A stretch of 64,000 bases of DNA from Chloroflexota bacterium (GCA_013112725.1 JABFFZ010000009.1:36759-100758); one strand, 5' to 3'; shown: positions 26,418-36,900, counted from the first letter of the stretch. Translations and numbers: made by a program. The notes: generated by a model not told the origin, from the sequence alone.

Positions 26418-26789
26418 ATGAATTTACATGGGAAGGGACAAGCGACAGAAAAATCCCCATATGATGCCTCAAACGAGTTGTACCAGGCTCTCTTTGAGCA
26501 GGCCGCCGATGGCATCTTTATTGCCGATGCACAAGGGAAGTATGTGGAAGTCAACCGGTGCGGTTGTGAGATGTTGGGCTATACCCGTGAAGAAATTTTG
26601 GCGCTCTCCATGGCCGATCTGATCCCTGATGAGGACGTGCCGCTGGAATTAGACACGCTGCGGGCAAGCGGCACGCTGCTCAAGGAACGCCGGCTGCGCT
26701 GCAAAGACGGCCGTTTGCTGCCGGTAGAAATCAGTGCGCGGGTAGCTACCGCCAGCATCAGAGTAACTAGAATCGCTACTTGCGATTGA
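26418..26789 (+). pseudogene. Truncated PAS-domain protein
   Basis: About 107 residues of a normal PAS domain are present: LYQALFEQAADGIFIADAQG, VNRCGCEMLGYTREEILAL, and the C-terminal CKDGRLLPVEISARV. The last beta-strand and any kinase or cyclase output are lost. After codon ARV the sequence becomes short inverted words, including GTAGCTAC and AATCGC-GCGATT pairs. GGAG lies 12 bases before ATG 26418. I read it as the surviving 5' end of a sensor gene cut off by an insertion or deletion. Confidence 0.6.
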
Positions 26790-26809
26790 AAAAATATCAA
26801 ACCACGTAG

Positions 26810-27868
26810 CTACGCAGAATCGCCGTCAGCGATTAAATAAATGGTTCTTAAACCTCTTACCAGCTCCTTAGTTTCTTGTAGCAATTCCTGACCGCCCACC
26901 ACGTGACAGTTGACACCGTAGTAGAGCAGGTTGCGCGCCAGTTCAAATACGTCGTGGGTCTGGCCTTCAATACGCACCCAGCCCTCATCCAACGGCCGTA
27001 CCTTCATCTCCCCCACCAGTTCCTTGTGCTGGCTGACGCCAAAGCGGGTGATAGTGGGCGAAAGTTCAATGATGACCTGGCGCAAACGGCCGTTTGGTCT
27101 GGTCGCCGGCAGCCGGCGGGACAATATCTCCACGCTGCCGGGCACAATCCGGCTGAGGCGGTAATTGATATAATCGTGGTATAGGTCGCCCCCTTCTAGC
27201 GGATCACAAAACAGGCAGTAGCCGCGCAACCGCCAATGGCCGCGATCCGAAAAGTATAAATCCCAGGGCTGGACGTGATGCTGGCGCGGGATGCCGCTCT
27301 CGTTAGCCAGCGAGAGGTAATCAAACTGGACTTCTTGCCGGGCCTGCCAGGCGGTTTCAATGGCTTGCCAGACGTCGGAGGCAATGGCTTCGCTATCCCG
27401 CAGACGCAAATCGGCGTTAGATTGGTGGCCGACCGCCTGGTGATACACTTTTTGCCGTTCTTCCGGCAGCCAATCCACCAGACGGTTAACCAGTTGCTGC
27501 ACTTCCAGGCTATGCGGAACGTCTTGTTGGAAGGTGTCGGCCAGAAACGCCAGGGTTTGGATGTCGGTGTCGGGCAGGTTGAGCAACGGCCGTTCCCGCC
27601 ATTTCATCACATACTTCTTGTCTACCTTACTGTAGCAGACTTTAACATCAAAATTCTTTTCTAACCGGGCCAGGTCTTCACGAAACCGCCTGTCTAATGC
27701 TTTGGGTCCGTGACGGCCGTAAGCCTCGGCCCCCTCTAGCTGCCTGACCGCTGCCAACAGCTCCTGTTTCTGGGCGGGGCCTTACTGCAAACGCAGCAGC
27801 ATGGCCAGGCAGCGACGGGCCACCGGCCAGGAACTTTCCGCTTTTCCCTTACTTTGTTGTGTGGTCAT
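26810..27868 (-). pseudogene. WYL-domain transcriptional regulator with an in-frame stop
   Basis: Reading from ATG 27868 (GGAG 12 bases upstream) the frame encodes a winged-HTH start, RRCLAMLLRLQ, then TAA at 27784-27782, then continues in the same frame with GPAQKQELLAAV. The rest holds a WYL domain (VQFDYLS, RHHVQPWDLYFSDRGHWRLRGYC) and a WCX C-terminal region. Family members have Arg or Gln where TAA stands. The downstream part could initiate at TTG 27757, but would lack the DNA-binding helix. WYL proteins sense nucleotides or DNA ends and regulate defence or stress genes. No defence genes are adjacent. Confidence 0.7.
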
Positions 27869-28074
27869 ATGCCCAATCTCTCCAAAAGGGACACAACCTA
27901 TTGAGTTAAGGCCACAAGCCTACCAATCATAACGTGTCTTGCCTTTTTGGAAAAGAGCCCTGCTGTGTTCCACTGCCAAACGAAAGTCGCTTAAGTACCA
28001 AGCCTCTGCTAAAATGTGGGCAGGCAGGGCATGGGCATGGTGTGGTGCTGGCCGACCTGTGCCAAAACAGGCAG

Positions 28075-28152
28075 TCTCTGGAGACTTGACAAGTTTTTGC
28101 ACCTGAATTGCGGCAATCGTCTCTGGTAATAAACTTATCAAGTTTGAACGCT
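28075..28152 (-). repeat. 80-bp hairpin element, copy 3 (inverted)
   Basis: This is the reverse complement of the units at 46-125 and 1081-1160. AGACTTGACAAGTTT at its left end pairs with AAACTTATCAAGTTT at its right end. It lies just before glgB. The remaining sequence 27869-28074 shows nothing I can name. Confidence 0.75.
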
Positions 28153-28163
28153 CTGGTGAAACG

Positions 28164-30368
28164 ATGAAAGAGTCTTACACACTATCAACTGAAGAAATCG
28201 AGTCCATTGTCAGCGGAAATCATGGTGACCCGTTTCGGGTGTTGGGGCCTCATGCCGCAGACGGCGGCGTTGTCATCCGTGCCTTTTTGCCCCAGGCGGC
28301 GCAGGCGGCGGTGGTGGTGGGCGACGACCGTTACCCCATGCAGCGCCAACATTGGGACGGCTTCTTTGACTTGCTCCTTCCCCACCAGACAATGCCCCTG
28401 GCTTACCAACTGGTTGTTGTGACTCATCACGGCCAACAACAGCTATACGAAGACCCCTACGCCTTCGTCCCGGCGCTGTCCGACTTTGATGAGCATTTAT
28501 TGGCCGAAGGCACCCACCTGCGCATGTATGAACAGATGGGCGCGCAGTTGATGAAAATCAACGGCATTTCTGGTGTGCGTTTTGCCGTCTGGGCGCCCAA
28601 TGCACAGCGGGTGAGCGTCATCGGCGATTTCAATAATTGGGACGGCCGTCGCCACCCCATGCTCTTTCACCACGGCAGCGGCATTTGGACGCTGTTTGTG
28701 CCCGGCCTGCAAGAAGGCGACCTGTACAAATATGAACTACGCACCCGCTACAAAGAGTACACCGTGGCCAAGTCTGATCCCGTGGGGTTTGCCAGCCAGA
28801 TGCGCCCCAACAATGCCTCCGTCGTCTGGAACATTAACAAATATCAATGGCAAGATGAAAGCTGGATGCAGCAACGGGCACAGCGCCATGCTCCTGATGC
28901 CCCCCTGTCCGCTTATGAGGTTCACCTGGGTTCCTGGCAGCGCAAAAATGGCTGGGAATGGCTGACTTACCGGGAATTGGCCGAACAGTTAGTTCCCTAT
29001 GTGAAAGATATGGGCTTCACGCACATTGAACTGCTGCCGGTAGCCGAACATCCCTTTGACGGCTCCTGGGGCTACCAGGTCACCGGTTACTTCGCGCCCA
29101 CCAGCCGTTTTGGTACGCCCGATGATTTTATGGCCTTTGTGGATGCCTGCCACCGGGCGGATATTGGCGTCATTGTGGACTGGGTGCCGGCCCACTTCCC
29201 CACCGACCAGCATGGGCTGGGCTTTTTTGATGGCACACATCTATACGAACATGAAGACCCGCGTCAGGGGGCGCATCCCGATTGGGGCACCTATATTTTT
29301 AATTACGGCCGTAACGAAGTCCGCCAATTCCTCATCAGCAACGCCCTCTTCTGGCTTGACAAATATCACATTGACGGCCTGCGCGTGGACGCGGTAGCCT
29401 CCATGCTCTACCTGGACTTCTCGCGCAAACCAGGCGAATGGCTGCCCAACCGCTACGGCGGCCGCGAAAACATTGACGCCATCGAATTCCTGCGCCGCTT
29501 CAACGAACAAGTACATGAAAAACACCCCGGCGTCCTCACCTTCGCCGAAGAATCCACCGCCTGGCCCGGCGTCACCCATCCCACCGCGGCTGGTGGCCTG
29601 GGATTTGATCTCAAATGGAACATGGGCTGGATGCATGACACCCTGCAATACATCGGCAACGATCCCGTATACCGCGCTTACCACCAAGGTACGTTAACCT
29701 TCTCCCTGCTCTACGCCTTTAGCGAGCGGTTCATTTTGCCTTTTTCCCATGACGAAGTGGTGCATCTCAAAAAGAGTATGCTAGACAAAATGCCCGGCGA
29801 CCTGTGGCAAAAATTTGCCAACCTGCGCCTGCTATATGGCTACCAATGGGTACATCCCGGCAAAAAGCTGCTGTTTATGGGCGGTGAATTTGGGCAATGG
29901 CGCGAATGGAGCGAGGAACGCAGCCTGGATTGGCAGTTGCTGGAACACGCCTCCCATCGCGGGTTACAGGAATTTGTACGGGAACTGAATGGGGTCTACG
30001 GCCGCGAAACACCCTTATTCGCCGATGATAACTCCTGGGAAGGATTTAAATGGTTGGATTTCAGAGATAGCGAGCGCAGCCTGTTGGCTTTCCTGCGCAT
30101 TGATCCCACTACCCAGGACAAAATATTGGTAACCTGCAACTTCACACCCGTGGTCAGACAAAACTATCGCCTGGGTGTGCCGGATGTTGGCAACTACGTA
30201 GAAATCCTCAACAGCGATCATCAGAAATTCGGCGGCAGCCACGTTGTCAATGAAGGCACATTTACAGCCGAAACAGTGCCCTGGCACGATATGCCCTACT
30301 CTATACAGATCACCTTACCTCCGCTTGGTTTTACCCTATTCAAACCAGACATAAGGCAAAATGAATAG
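28164..30368 (+). CDS. glgB: 1,4-alpha-glucan branching enzyme
   Basis: GlgB makes the alpha-1,6 branches of glycogen. The 734-aa protein has an N-terminal CBM48-like N1 region (about 1-105), a second CBM48 (about 120-215, [20 protein letters not shown]), a GH13 barrel and a C-terminal beta domain. The nucleophile is Asp409 in GLRVDAV and the acid is Glu462 in FAEEST, spaced as in E. coli (405/458). The motifs [19 protein letters not shown] and [10 protein letters not shown] are intact. Length is normal for the two-N-domain class. No other glg genes are nearby. The 80-bp hairpin element ends about 12 bases upstream, so promoter and ribosome-binding site are unclear. Confidence 0.95.
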   Translation: MKESYTLSTEEIESIVSGNHGDPFRVLGPHAADGGVVIRAFLPQAAQAAVVVGDDRYPMQRQHWDGFFDLLLPHQTMPLAYQLVVVTHHGQQQLYEDPYAFVPALSDFDEHLLAEGTHLRMYEQMGAQLMKINGISGVRFAVWAPNAQRVSVIGDFNNWDGRRHPMLFHHGSGIWTLFVPGLQEGDLYKYELRTRYKEYTVAKSDPVGFASQMRPNNASVVWNINKYQWQDESWMQQRAQRHAPDAPLSAYEVHLGSWQRKNGWEWLTYRELAEQLVPYVKDMGFTHIELLPVAEHPFDGSWGYQVTGYFAPTSRFGTPDDFMAFVDACHRADIGVIVDWVPAHFPTDQHGLGFFDGTHLYEHEDPRQGAHPDWGTYIFNYGRNEVRQFLISNALFWLDKYHIDGLRVDAVASMLYLDFSRKPGEWLPNRYGGRENIDAIEFLRRFNEQVHEKHPGVLTFAEESTAWPGVTHPTAAGGLGFDLKWNMGWMHDTLQYIGNDPVYRAYHQGTLTFSLLYAFSERFILPFSHDEVVHLKKSMLDKMPGDLWQKFANLRLLYGYQWVHPGKKLLFMGGEFGQWREWSEERSLDWQLLEHASHRGLQEFVRELNGVYGRETPLFADDNSWEGFKWLDFRDSERSLLAFLRIDPTTQDKILVTCNFTPVVRQNYRLGVPDVGNYVEILNSDHQKFGGSHVVNEGTFTAETVPWHDMPYSIQITLPPLGFTLFKPDIRQNE

Positions 30369-30403
30369 AGACTTAATAACGAATTTATTTACCTGAAGTG
30401 GGC

Positions 30404-30409
30404 TATAAT
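30404..30409 (+). promoter_or_regulatory. Perfect -10 box of the candidate RNA
   Basis: TATAAT preceded by GGGC. A -35 at 17 bp would be GAATTT, which is poor. It is well placed to start a transcript near 30416 that ends at the terminator at 30587-30620. Confidence 0.45.
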
Positions 30410-30415
30410 TATGCT

Positions 30416-30620
30416 TATCCTGGTCAGTGAACGGTATAAGGAGAAACCTCCCCCCTAAAACTGGCACGAGAGAAACGCGACTGGAACAACCGCTGATCAG
30501 GTGAGGGTAATGTCCCTCCTCCTTATATCGTAACATTACCCGTTAACCGGCAATGCTCTTCCCTCCTGGAGTATTGCTAAAACAAGAAACGGCTACCCCC
30601 CAAAGGTAGCCGTTTTCTTT
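30416..30620 (+). ncRNA. Candidate structured small RNA of unknown class
   Basis: CGGTATAAGGAG (30432-30443) pairs over 12 bp, with one G-U, with CTCCTTATATCG (30519-30530), closing a domain of about 99 nt. A second hairpin (30550-30577, GCAATGCTC with GAGTATTGC) and a Rho-independent terminator (30587-30620) follow. With the TATAAT box upstream this predicts a transcript of about 200 nt. Size and long-hairpin shape recall 6S RNA, but I could not match conserved 6S, SRP, tmRNA or riboswitch cores, so the class is open. It lies between glgB and a GT2 gene and could also act as a leader. Confidence 0.4.
30587..30620 (+). terminator. Rho-independent terminator
   Basis: AAACGGCTACC and GGTAGCCGTTTT pair around CCCCAAA and are followed by a T-rich run. 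It ends the candidate RNA or the glgB transcript. Confidence 0.85.
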
Positions 30621-30835
30621 TGGCAGATTGGGACTGTCTGAAAAGTTTTAGTACCCCTTCGGACATAAGTCCTATATCGGGAGCATGTAAAACGGATAAA
30701 ATTTTGGCAACTATCATGCGTGGCGTGGAGCATGCATTGCAGATGAGTACCGGAGAACTGGACAACAATCTTTTGCAAAAGGTTGCTGCTGCAAGGGAAA
30801 GCTTACAAGACGTAGTAAACCATTTTTTGCCGTAA
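30620..30835 (+). CDS. Doubtful small ORF
   Basis: An open frame of 71 codons starts at a TTG inside the terminator tail; the first ATG is at 30716, giving 39 residues ending RESLQDVVNHFLP. The peptide is charged and helical but matches nothing I know, and no ribosome-binding site is visible. It may be non-coding. It occupies most of the gap 30621-30899, in which I see nothing else. Confidence 0.18.
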   Translation: MADWDCLKSFSTPSDISPISGACKTDKILATIMRGVEHALQMSTGELDNNLLQKVAAARESLQDVVNHFLP

Positions 30836-30899
30836 GCGGCCAACTGAGTCTAATGGGGTACGCCGCAGAAATTTTGTTGCGCCGAATTTCTTAAAAGGA

Positions 30900-31856
30900 A
30901 TGATGTCCTCGCAAATTGAAACAAGCATTGTTATTGCCACTTACAACCGCGCATCATATCTCGCTCAATGTCTGGAAGCCCTGGCCCGCCTGGAATTTGA
31001 CCCGAAGAGATTTGAAGTATTGATCGTGGACAATAACTCAAATGACGATACGCCAACGGTCTGTATGCACTTCATACAAGCCCACCCTGAGCTAGACATA
31101 CGCTATATTTTTGAGAAAAACCAAGGGGCGTCACAGGCGCGTAACAGGGGTGTTGAAGAAGCTCGCGGAGAAATCATCTGCTTTTTAGACGATGATTCAC
31201 CGCCGTTCCCTCATTGGCTCCATACGCTGCTTCAAGCACTCAATGACCCATCGGTTGGCTGCGCTGGCGGCCCTTCGATACTTGACTTTCAGGGGCAAGC
31301 AATACCCCGGTGGCTAGATGGTGATCTGCAATCGCTGCTTAGCAGTTATGCCCTGCCTTACACCGAGATAACCCAACTAACCGAGTGGTATCAGTTTCCT
31401 CTGTCATGCAATATGGCGATTCGGCGCAGGTTATTCTATGAATTGGGATTCTTGCGCACCGATTTGAGCAAAATTGCAGACCAGCCACTGGCAGCGGCCG
31501 AAACGGAGATGGCCGACAGGATCAATAAAGCCGGTTGGAAAGTGGTGTATGTTCCACATGCGCCGGTTTACCATCTGGTTCCACCGGAAAGGCTTAACAG
31601 AGAATACATCTACCACAGAGGCCGAGGACTGGCAAAATCACATATTATTCTGACTGATAGCCGTAAACCGCATATAATACTGCGTTGGTTTGCAAGTGAT
31701 GGATGGTATGCTGCGCGCCGATTCTTCTGGCTTTCCCTCGCCATTATCGAGAGAAACGAAAAATGGTTTGATGACTATATACGCTTTTGGATCATTGCAC
31801 AGCGAATACCACTGAGGTTCAAGAGACTTTTTTCTGGGGGTCGCTCGCTTGCCTGA
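30900..31856 (+). CDS. Glycosyltransferase family 2
   Basis: The 318-aa GT-A enzyme should transfer a sugar from a nucleotide donor. Marks are SIVIATYNRASYLAQCLEAL at the N-terminus, VDNNSNDDT, QGASQARNRGVEEARGEIICFLDDDSPP with the DDD metal motif (about residue 98), and a CAGGPSI acceptor loop. There is no clear membrane helix. Target polymer is unknown. The gene and the RNA region before it (about 29.32-31.97 kb) contain no perfect ACGGCCGT octamer, unlike most of the window, which may mean recent acquisition. Ribosome-binding sequence AAGGA lies very close to the ATG pair at 30900/30903. Confidence 0.85.
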   Translation: MMSSQIETSIVIATYNRASYLAQCLEALARLEFDPKRFEVLIVDNNSNDDTPTVCMHFIQAHPELDIRYIFEKNQGASQARNRGVEEARGEIICFLDDDSPPFPHWLHTLLQALNDPSVGCAGGPSILDFQGQAIPRWLDGDLQSLLSSYALPYTEITQLTEWYQFPLSCNMAIRRRLFYELGFLRTDLSKIADQPLAAAETEMADRINKAGWKVVYVPHAPVYHLVPPERLNREYIYHRGRGLAKSHIILTDSRKPHIILRWFASDGWYAARRFFWLSLAIIERNEKWFDDYIRFWIIAQRIPLRFKRLFSGGRSLA

Positions 31857-31920
31857 TAATGGCAATCACTGGCTTCCTTGAACCTTCGGATACCACATGT
31901 AAAATCCAAAAGGGTATTTG

Positions 31921-33192
31921 ATGCGTTCAAAACGACGATTGTTAGGCGGCATGGCACTCTTGGTGTGCACGGCCGTAGCCATTGGCGTTCTTATCCTCAC
32001 CCTGTTTCCCCAAATAGGCGCCAAAGCTGCCAAACCCTTGCGGGCCATTATCGGCAATGAAGGCGTGGGTCGGCTGGAAACTGTCTACTTCACCCTCCAA
32101 GATACCGCCCGGCAAACCCAATACCAGGCCGGGCTGGCCCAGGCAAACGCTCCCTGGGAGGTAACGGCCGTCCCCCTCCCCACCCTGACTGCTCCCCCCA
32201 CCCCCTCACACACGCCCTCGCCCACAGCCATGGCTACGGGCGCTTCGGTCGCCGCCGCTCAAGCCGCCACCAGCACACCAGGCGCCACCTTTCCCACCCC
32301 CGTAGCCACAGCCACGCCCTCGCCATCAGCCACCGCCAGCCCCACCCTCTGGACGCTCCCTCCGCTAACCCCATTGGGGACGCTGGCAGGGGAAGGCGTC
32401 TGGCAATCCTATCTATTCAATCCGGCCGGCGAGGTGGTGGCGGTGCGCACATTTTTGCAGCCGGATCCGGCACGGCCGTATGCCCTGGCAGCCATCGTCG
32501 CTTTTGACCTGAGCCAGACACAACTACATTATGTGTTGGGCAGCGAAGAGCCGGCGCTGCCCGATGGCCCGCGGGGATATGGGTTTATGAACGCAGAACA
32601 CAAAACACCAGGACATTTGCTGGCGACCTTTAATGGCGGTTTTATGGCTTCACACGGCGCTTATGGGGCCATGGCTGATGGGCTAACGGCGCTGCCCGCC
32701 AAAGACGGGTATGCCACCATTACCATTGGCGCGGGTGACGGCCGTCTCCAGATTGGCGAATGGGGGAACGACATCTCCGCCAACGGCAATTACCAATCCT
32801 GGCGGCAGAATGCCCGGCTGATCACCCAAAACGGCCAGATTGCCGACCGCGTTTACAATGGCAGCGCTGCCACCTGGGGCAGCAGTATCAATGGTGATGT
32901 TGTTACCTGGCGTTCGGCATTGGGCTTAAGCGCCGATGGACAAATTCTCTACTTTGCCGCCGGTCCCAGCCTGAGTATGCCCGCCCTGGCCGAAGCCATG
33001 CAAACGGCCGGCGCTTACAACAGTCTGCTGCTGGACATCAACGAAACCTGGGTGCATTTTGCCGCCATCCGCGCTGATGGGGAGACGCTGGCAGCCGAAC
33101 CTTTGCTGCCGGAAGGCATGTCTACCAATCCCGACCGCTATTTGAAGCAGTCGCCGCGCGACTTTTTCTATGTAACCATTCGTGACCCGTAA
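31921..33192 (+). CDS. NAGPA-like phosphodiester glycosidase domain protein
   Basis: The 423-aa protein has an N-terminal membrane anchor (about residues 8-30), a Thr/Pro/Ala linker (about 80-140) and a C-terminal NAGPA/DUF2233 domain. Marks are HLLATFNGGFM, SINGDVVTWRSALGLSADG and LLLDINETWVHFAAI. The NAGPA fold removes GlcNAc from phosphodiesters in mammals, and bacterial relatives are exopolysaccharide-related. ATG 31921 is preferred to TTG 31918. It follows the GT2 gene by 64 bp, so both may concern surface glycans. Confidence 0.8.
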   Translation: MRSKRRLLGGMALLVCTAVAIGVLILTLFPQIGAKAAKPLRAIIGNEGVGRLETVYFTLQDTARQTQYQAGLAQANAPWEVTAVPLPTLTAPPTPSHTPSPTAMATGASVAAAQAATSTPGATFPTPVATATPSPSATASPTLWTLPPLTPLGTLAGEGVWQSYLFNPAGEVVAVRTFLQPDPARPYALAAIVAFDLSQTQLHYVLGSEEPALPDGPRGYGFMNAEHKTPGHLLATFNGGFMASHGAYGAMADGLTALPAKDGYATITIGAGDGRLQIGEWGNDISANGNYQSWRQNARLITQNGQIADRVYNGSAATWGSSINGDVVTWRSALGLSADGQILYFAAGPSLSMPALAEAMQTAGAYNSLLLDINETWVHFAAIRADGETLAAEPLLPEGMSTNPDRYLKQSPRDFFYVTIRDP

Positions 33193-33326
33193 TCAACTGA
33201 CTTGCCCTTGACCAATCTCTCTTGCTCAAATTACAATTATCTGTATTCCACAAACTCATAATCCAAACCAGAATCAGGGAATTGCCCTGACAAGGATGGT
33301 AATCATGCAAGCGGTAAATAGGGACA

Positions 33327-33582
33327 ATGAACAAAGAACAAACAAAAGCTGCTTGAAAAGGTTCTTTCTGGTTCAAAAAACATTCGTTTCACCGAGTTCG
33401 TAACGTTGGTTGAGGCTTTTGGTTTTGAATTGTCTCGCATACGTGGCAGTCACCACATCTTTGAACATCCTGGTGTGCCTGAAATCTTGAATCTGCAAAA
33501 CCATAAAGGACAGGTTAAGCCTTATCAGATTCGCCAATTTCTACAACTGGTTGAGCAGTACAGTTTGGAACTAGAGGAATAA
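33327..33582 (+). pseudogene. hicA: hicA toxin with a frameshifted start
   Basis: The HicA fold is intact in frame up to the stop: GFELSRIRGSHHIFEHP, with the catalytic His in GSHHIF, then QNHKGQVKPYQIRQFLQLVEQY. However, the ATG at 33327 is in a different frame from this domain. AACAAAG/AACAAAC is a 7-bp tandem duplication just after the ATG; removing one copy would join MNKQKLLEKVLSG to the domain. As it stands translation stops after nine codons, and no ATG, GTG or TTG exists in the domain frame before the fold. HicA is an mRNA interferase. hicB follows by one base. Confidence 0.7.
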
Positions 33583-33583
33583 C

Positions 33584-33826
33584 ATGCAAGATTATTTTAT
33601 TAGCATTTTCTATTCAGAAGAAGACGGCGGTTATATTGCTGACATTCCCGATTTGCGCTTTTGCTCCGCATTTGGCGAGACACCCGAAGAGGCGCTGCGC
33701 GAAGTGCAAATTGCCAAAGAAGCCTGGCTGGAAACGGCGCGTACCGGTGGCAAACCTATCCCCAAACCAATGTACCGCCCGGCGATCTATCGTCTGGCAA
33801 CACCCGCCACATTTTCCGCCACCTAA
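33584..33826 (+). CDS. hicB: HicB-type antitoxin
   Basis: The 80-aa protein has the HicB partial RNase H-like fold: YFISIFYSEEDGGYIADIPDL, then GETPEEALREVQIAKEAWLETAR and PIPKPMYR. It lacks a C-terminal DNA-binding domain, as in the short HicB_lk subgroup. GAGGA lies six bases before ATG 33584. It should bind and inhibit HicA, but the adjacent hicA start is damaged, so it may be a relic or serve against a toxin elsewhere. Confidence 0.85.
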   Translation: MQDYFISIFYSEEDGGYIADIPDLRFCSAFGETPEEALREVQIAKEAWLETARTGGKPIPKPMYRPAIYRLATPATFSAT

Positions 33827-33914
33827 GAGGCTGGTCACGGCCGTACCCCATACATCAGGCCGGTTTTGTGGTGGCGACACGGCCGTACCCCCTCCCCCTC
33901 CTCTATCATAACAC

Positions 33915-33955
33915 AAAAGACCCGAAGGGTTTTCAAAACCCTTCGGGTCTTTTTA
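33915..33955. terminator. Bidirectional terminator of the AGAC hairpin family
   Basis: AAAAGACCCGAAGGGTTTT pairs with AAAACCCTTCGGGTCTTTTT around a single C. It lies between convergent hicB and the 3557-aa gene and would end both. Its arm AGAC-CCGAAGGG-TTT has the same plan as the AGACCTGACAGGTTT hairpins. Confidence 0.85.
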
Positions 33956-33957
33956 TT

Positions 33958-36900
33958 TTACGGCTTGCGGATAATCGGCAGGTAGATCGTCAGATTATCC
34001 GGCGGCGGGGGCGCGCCGGGGATGATGAGGGTGGCGGTGTCGCTGGCGCTGGTATTGTTGGCCGACACGGCCGTACCCGTCACCACATACGTCCCCCCAC
34101 CCGTCGCCGTCACCGTCAGCAGCAGGGAAGCGGTGCTGTGCGCAGGCAAGGGCAGGTCGGGCAGTTCCACCTGGCTGCTGGCCCCCGGTACGCTGCTCTG
34201 GAAGCTGTAGGTTGTGACCACATTGCCCGTATTGGTAACAATGAGCGTGAACGAGGCCGTCAATGTGCCCGTCGGCACGGTCTGGCTGGTGGGCGTCAGT
34301 TCTACCATCACCGCTTCATAGGGCAGGATCGTCACTGGCCGGGTGTCCTGGCTGATGATGGCGCTTTCTGTTTGGGATTGGGCCGCCACCACCAGATCAA
34401 CCGTGCCCGGCAGCAGTGGTTCCATATCATCGGCCGTCAGTGCAATGGTTTGCACCTGACCGGGGCTGAGCGTGACCGTGTTGCTGGCAAAGGTGGCCAC
34501 GGTCGCCAAAACGCCCGCTACCTGCAAGTCGAAGGTGTCGGCCACCAGGCCGGTATTGCGCACCTGCACCTGCCACACGGCCGTATCTCGTGGATCCACA
34601 CTCGTTGGCCCGGAAAGGATGCTGATCTGCACGCCCCGGTTGCCCACCTGCACCACGCCGGTCACCTCAGCAGTCGCATTGGGGTAATTCTGGCCAACGG
34701 CCGTAGCCGTCACCTCATAATCCCCCATCGTCGTGCCCACCGGCGGTGTCACCAGCAGCGTCAGGGCGCGGCTGTTCATAAAGAACGGCGGCAGGGTGAC
34801 GCTGCTCACCGGCTGGCCATTATCCAACAAGGCCACCCCCCACCCGGTGGGCGCGCCCACGTCCAGATCAAACGTCTCTGGCAAGCTGCCGCTGTTGGTG
34901 ACGGTGAGGGTGAGCACGGCCGTGCTGCCCGGCCCGACCAGCGCGGGGTCGGGAGCCAGGGACAGGTCAACGGCGGGCGCGGCGGTGATGTCCAGGATGG
35001 CGTCGGCGCTGTCAGCCGCGCCGCTGGAGGTGGCGGTTACGTGCAGGGTGAACGGCCGTGGCCCAGCTTCATTGGCGCTGGCAGTGAAGGGGAAGTCGGC
35101 GGATTGCCCGGCGGGGACAAAGAAGCTGCCGGGCAGGGTCACGTCGGCCAGCCCGGAGGGAGTGACGTTGTAGTTCTGGTCGGCCGTTTCCAGGTTGGTA
35201 ATGGTCAGGGTGTAGACGGCCGTTTCGCCCACCGCCGCCGTTTGCCAGGCCGGGTTGATGGCTACATCCACGCCGCCCGTAATAGTCAGTTCGGCGGCTA
35301 CGTCTTCAGCACCGCTGCCGTTGTCCACGTTGACGAATAGGGGCAGGGTGTCCGGCACGGCCGTAGCCGGTATAGTCACGGTCAGCGGCACCACGATGGT
35401 GCTGTTGGCCGTGACGGGTACGCTGGCGGGCGCGGCCGTCCAATCGGCCAGCGGCCCGCTGACGGTGAGGGTGTAATTGTCCGGCGTAGCCGCCAGATTG
35501 GTGAGGCTGAGTTCGTACACGGCCGTGCCCCCTGCCGGTCTGGTGTGCAAGGGCGGTTCCAGGGCAGCCAGCCGGGCGGCAGTGACGTAGAGCGGCGGCA
35601 GCGTCAGGTAGTTGGAGCCGCCCGCCAGGGTGTAGGCCACCTGCGTCCCTTCGGCGATTTTGCGCACCTCGCCGGGCTGCAAGCCGATCACCAGACTTTG
35701 GAAGGTGCGGGTGACGGCGGGCGTCGTCCAGTTCTGGCCGTAATCCCAGCCATAGGTCGGGTCGGCGGAGGTAGTGGGCGGCACGTTGAAGCTGCCGGGC
35801 AGGACGGTAACGCCGGTAATGGCCGCCGTATGCGTCAGGCTGACGCTGTAGTTGGGCAGCGGGTGTACCAGTTCGGTCTGGGCGCGGTAGGTGTTGTGTA
35901 CGTCCCAACTGGGCGCTTCGCTAAAGGGCACGGTCAGGTCGTCTTCAATGTTGGTGATGCTGTAGTTGAGCTGGTGCCACAACGGCCGTGCCGGCCCCCA
36001 AACGCCATCAAAACCAAAGACGCGGATGCCGCCAAACGCGGGCACGATGATTTCGGCGTAGCCGTCGCCGTCTACATCGGCGGCAACGGGCACGTCGGTG
36101 CCGGTAGCGGAGTAGGCCAGCGGTTCGTTGAAGAGGATGTTTCCGGTACGGCCGTCGAAAATCGTGAAGCCCATGCCCACCCCATTCCACAAAATTTCAA
36201 ACGCGCCATCCCCGTCCAGGTCGGCGGCGGAGGTGTTGAGCGGGGAGGAGTCGGGCGCGAGGGTTGTCCAGATGAGCGTGCCATCGGCTTCAAAGGCATA
36301 AAGCGTGCCCCCGTTAAAGAGGGAGGAGGCGATGATCTCCACTGCGCCATCGCCGTCAATGTCGGCGATGTTGACGCCACCGGTGCGGCCAGGGTCGAGC
36401 GGGGCCGTCCACTGTACAGAACCGTCCGCACCGTTGAAGGCGAAGAGCAACGTTTCCGAGGCCATCACCACTTCGGGCAGACCATCATTGTCCAGGTCGG
36501 CCACGGCAGGCGCGCCATAGCCATGCAGGGGATTGGTGAACACGGCCGTCCACACCAGTTGCGGATTGCCCAGATTGTAGTCATACAGGTAAAGGGTGTC
36601 GTCCCAGTCATGCACCAGAATGTCCAGCAACCCATCACCGGTCAGGTCAGCCAGCACGGGAATTGTCCAGCCGTCGGGGTTGGCCGTCTGCCAGGCAATC
36701 GTCCCGTCTGGTTCAAAGACCACCAGATTGGTATGCAGGTTGGCAACAATTTCTGGTTCGGCGTCTAAGTCCAGATTACCGACGCTGGGGGCGCCAAAGA
36801 AGCGGTTGGAGGCGACGGCGTTGGTTGACCAGTAGGGCGTGCCATCGTGGTGGTAAGCATAAACGCCAATGTGGTTAACGGTGACGATTTCCGCGCCGGG

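Noticed and set aside
30416..30620. 6S RNA assignment for the candidate RNA
   Set aside because: Length and long-hairpin shape fit, but the central-bubble sequences that I know for 6S RNA could not be found, so I left the class open.
33661..35340. Long plus-strand open frame (559 codons) at the end of the giant gene
   Set aside because: It overlaps the minus-strand 3557-aa gene almost completely. Its composition (Arg, Gly, His rich) is that of a shadow frame, and it lacks any motif or ribosome-binding site.
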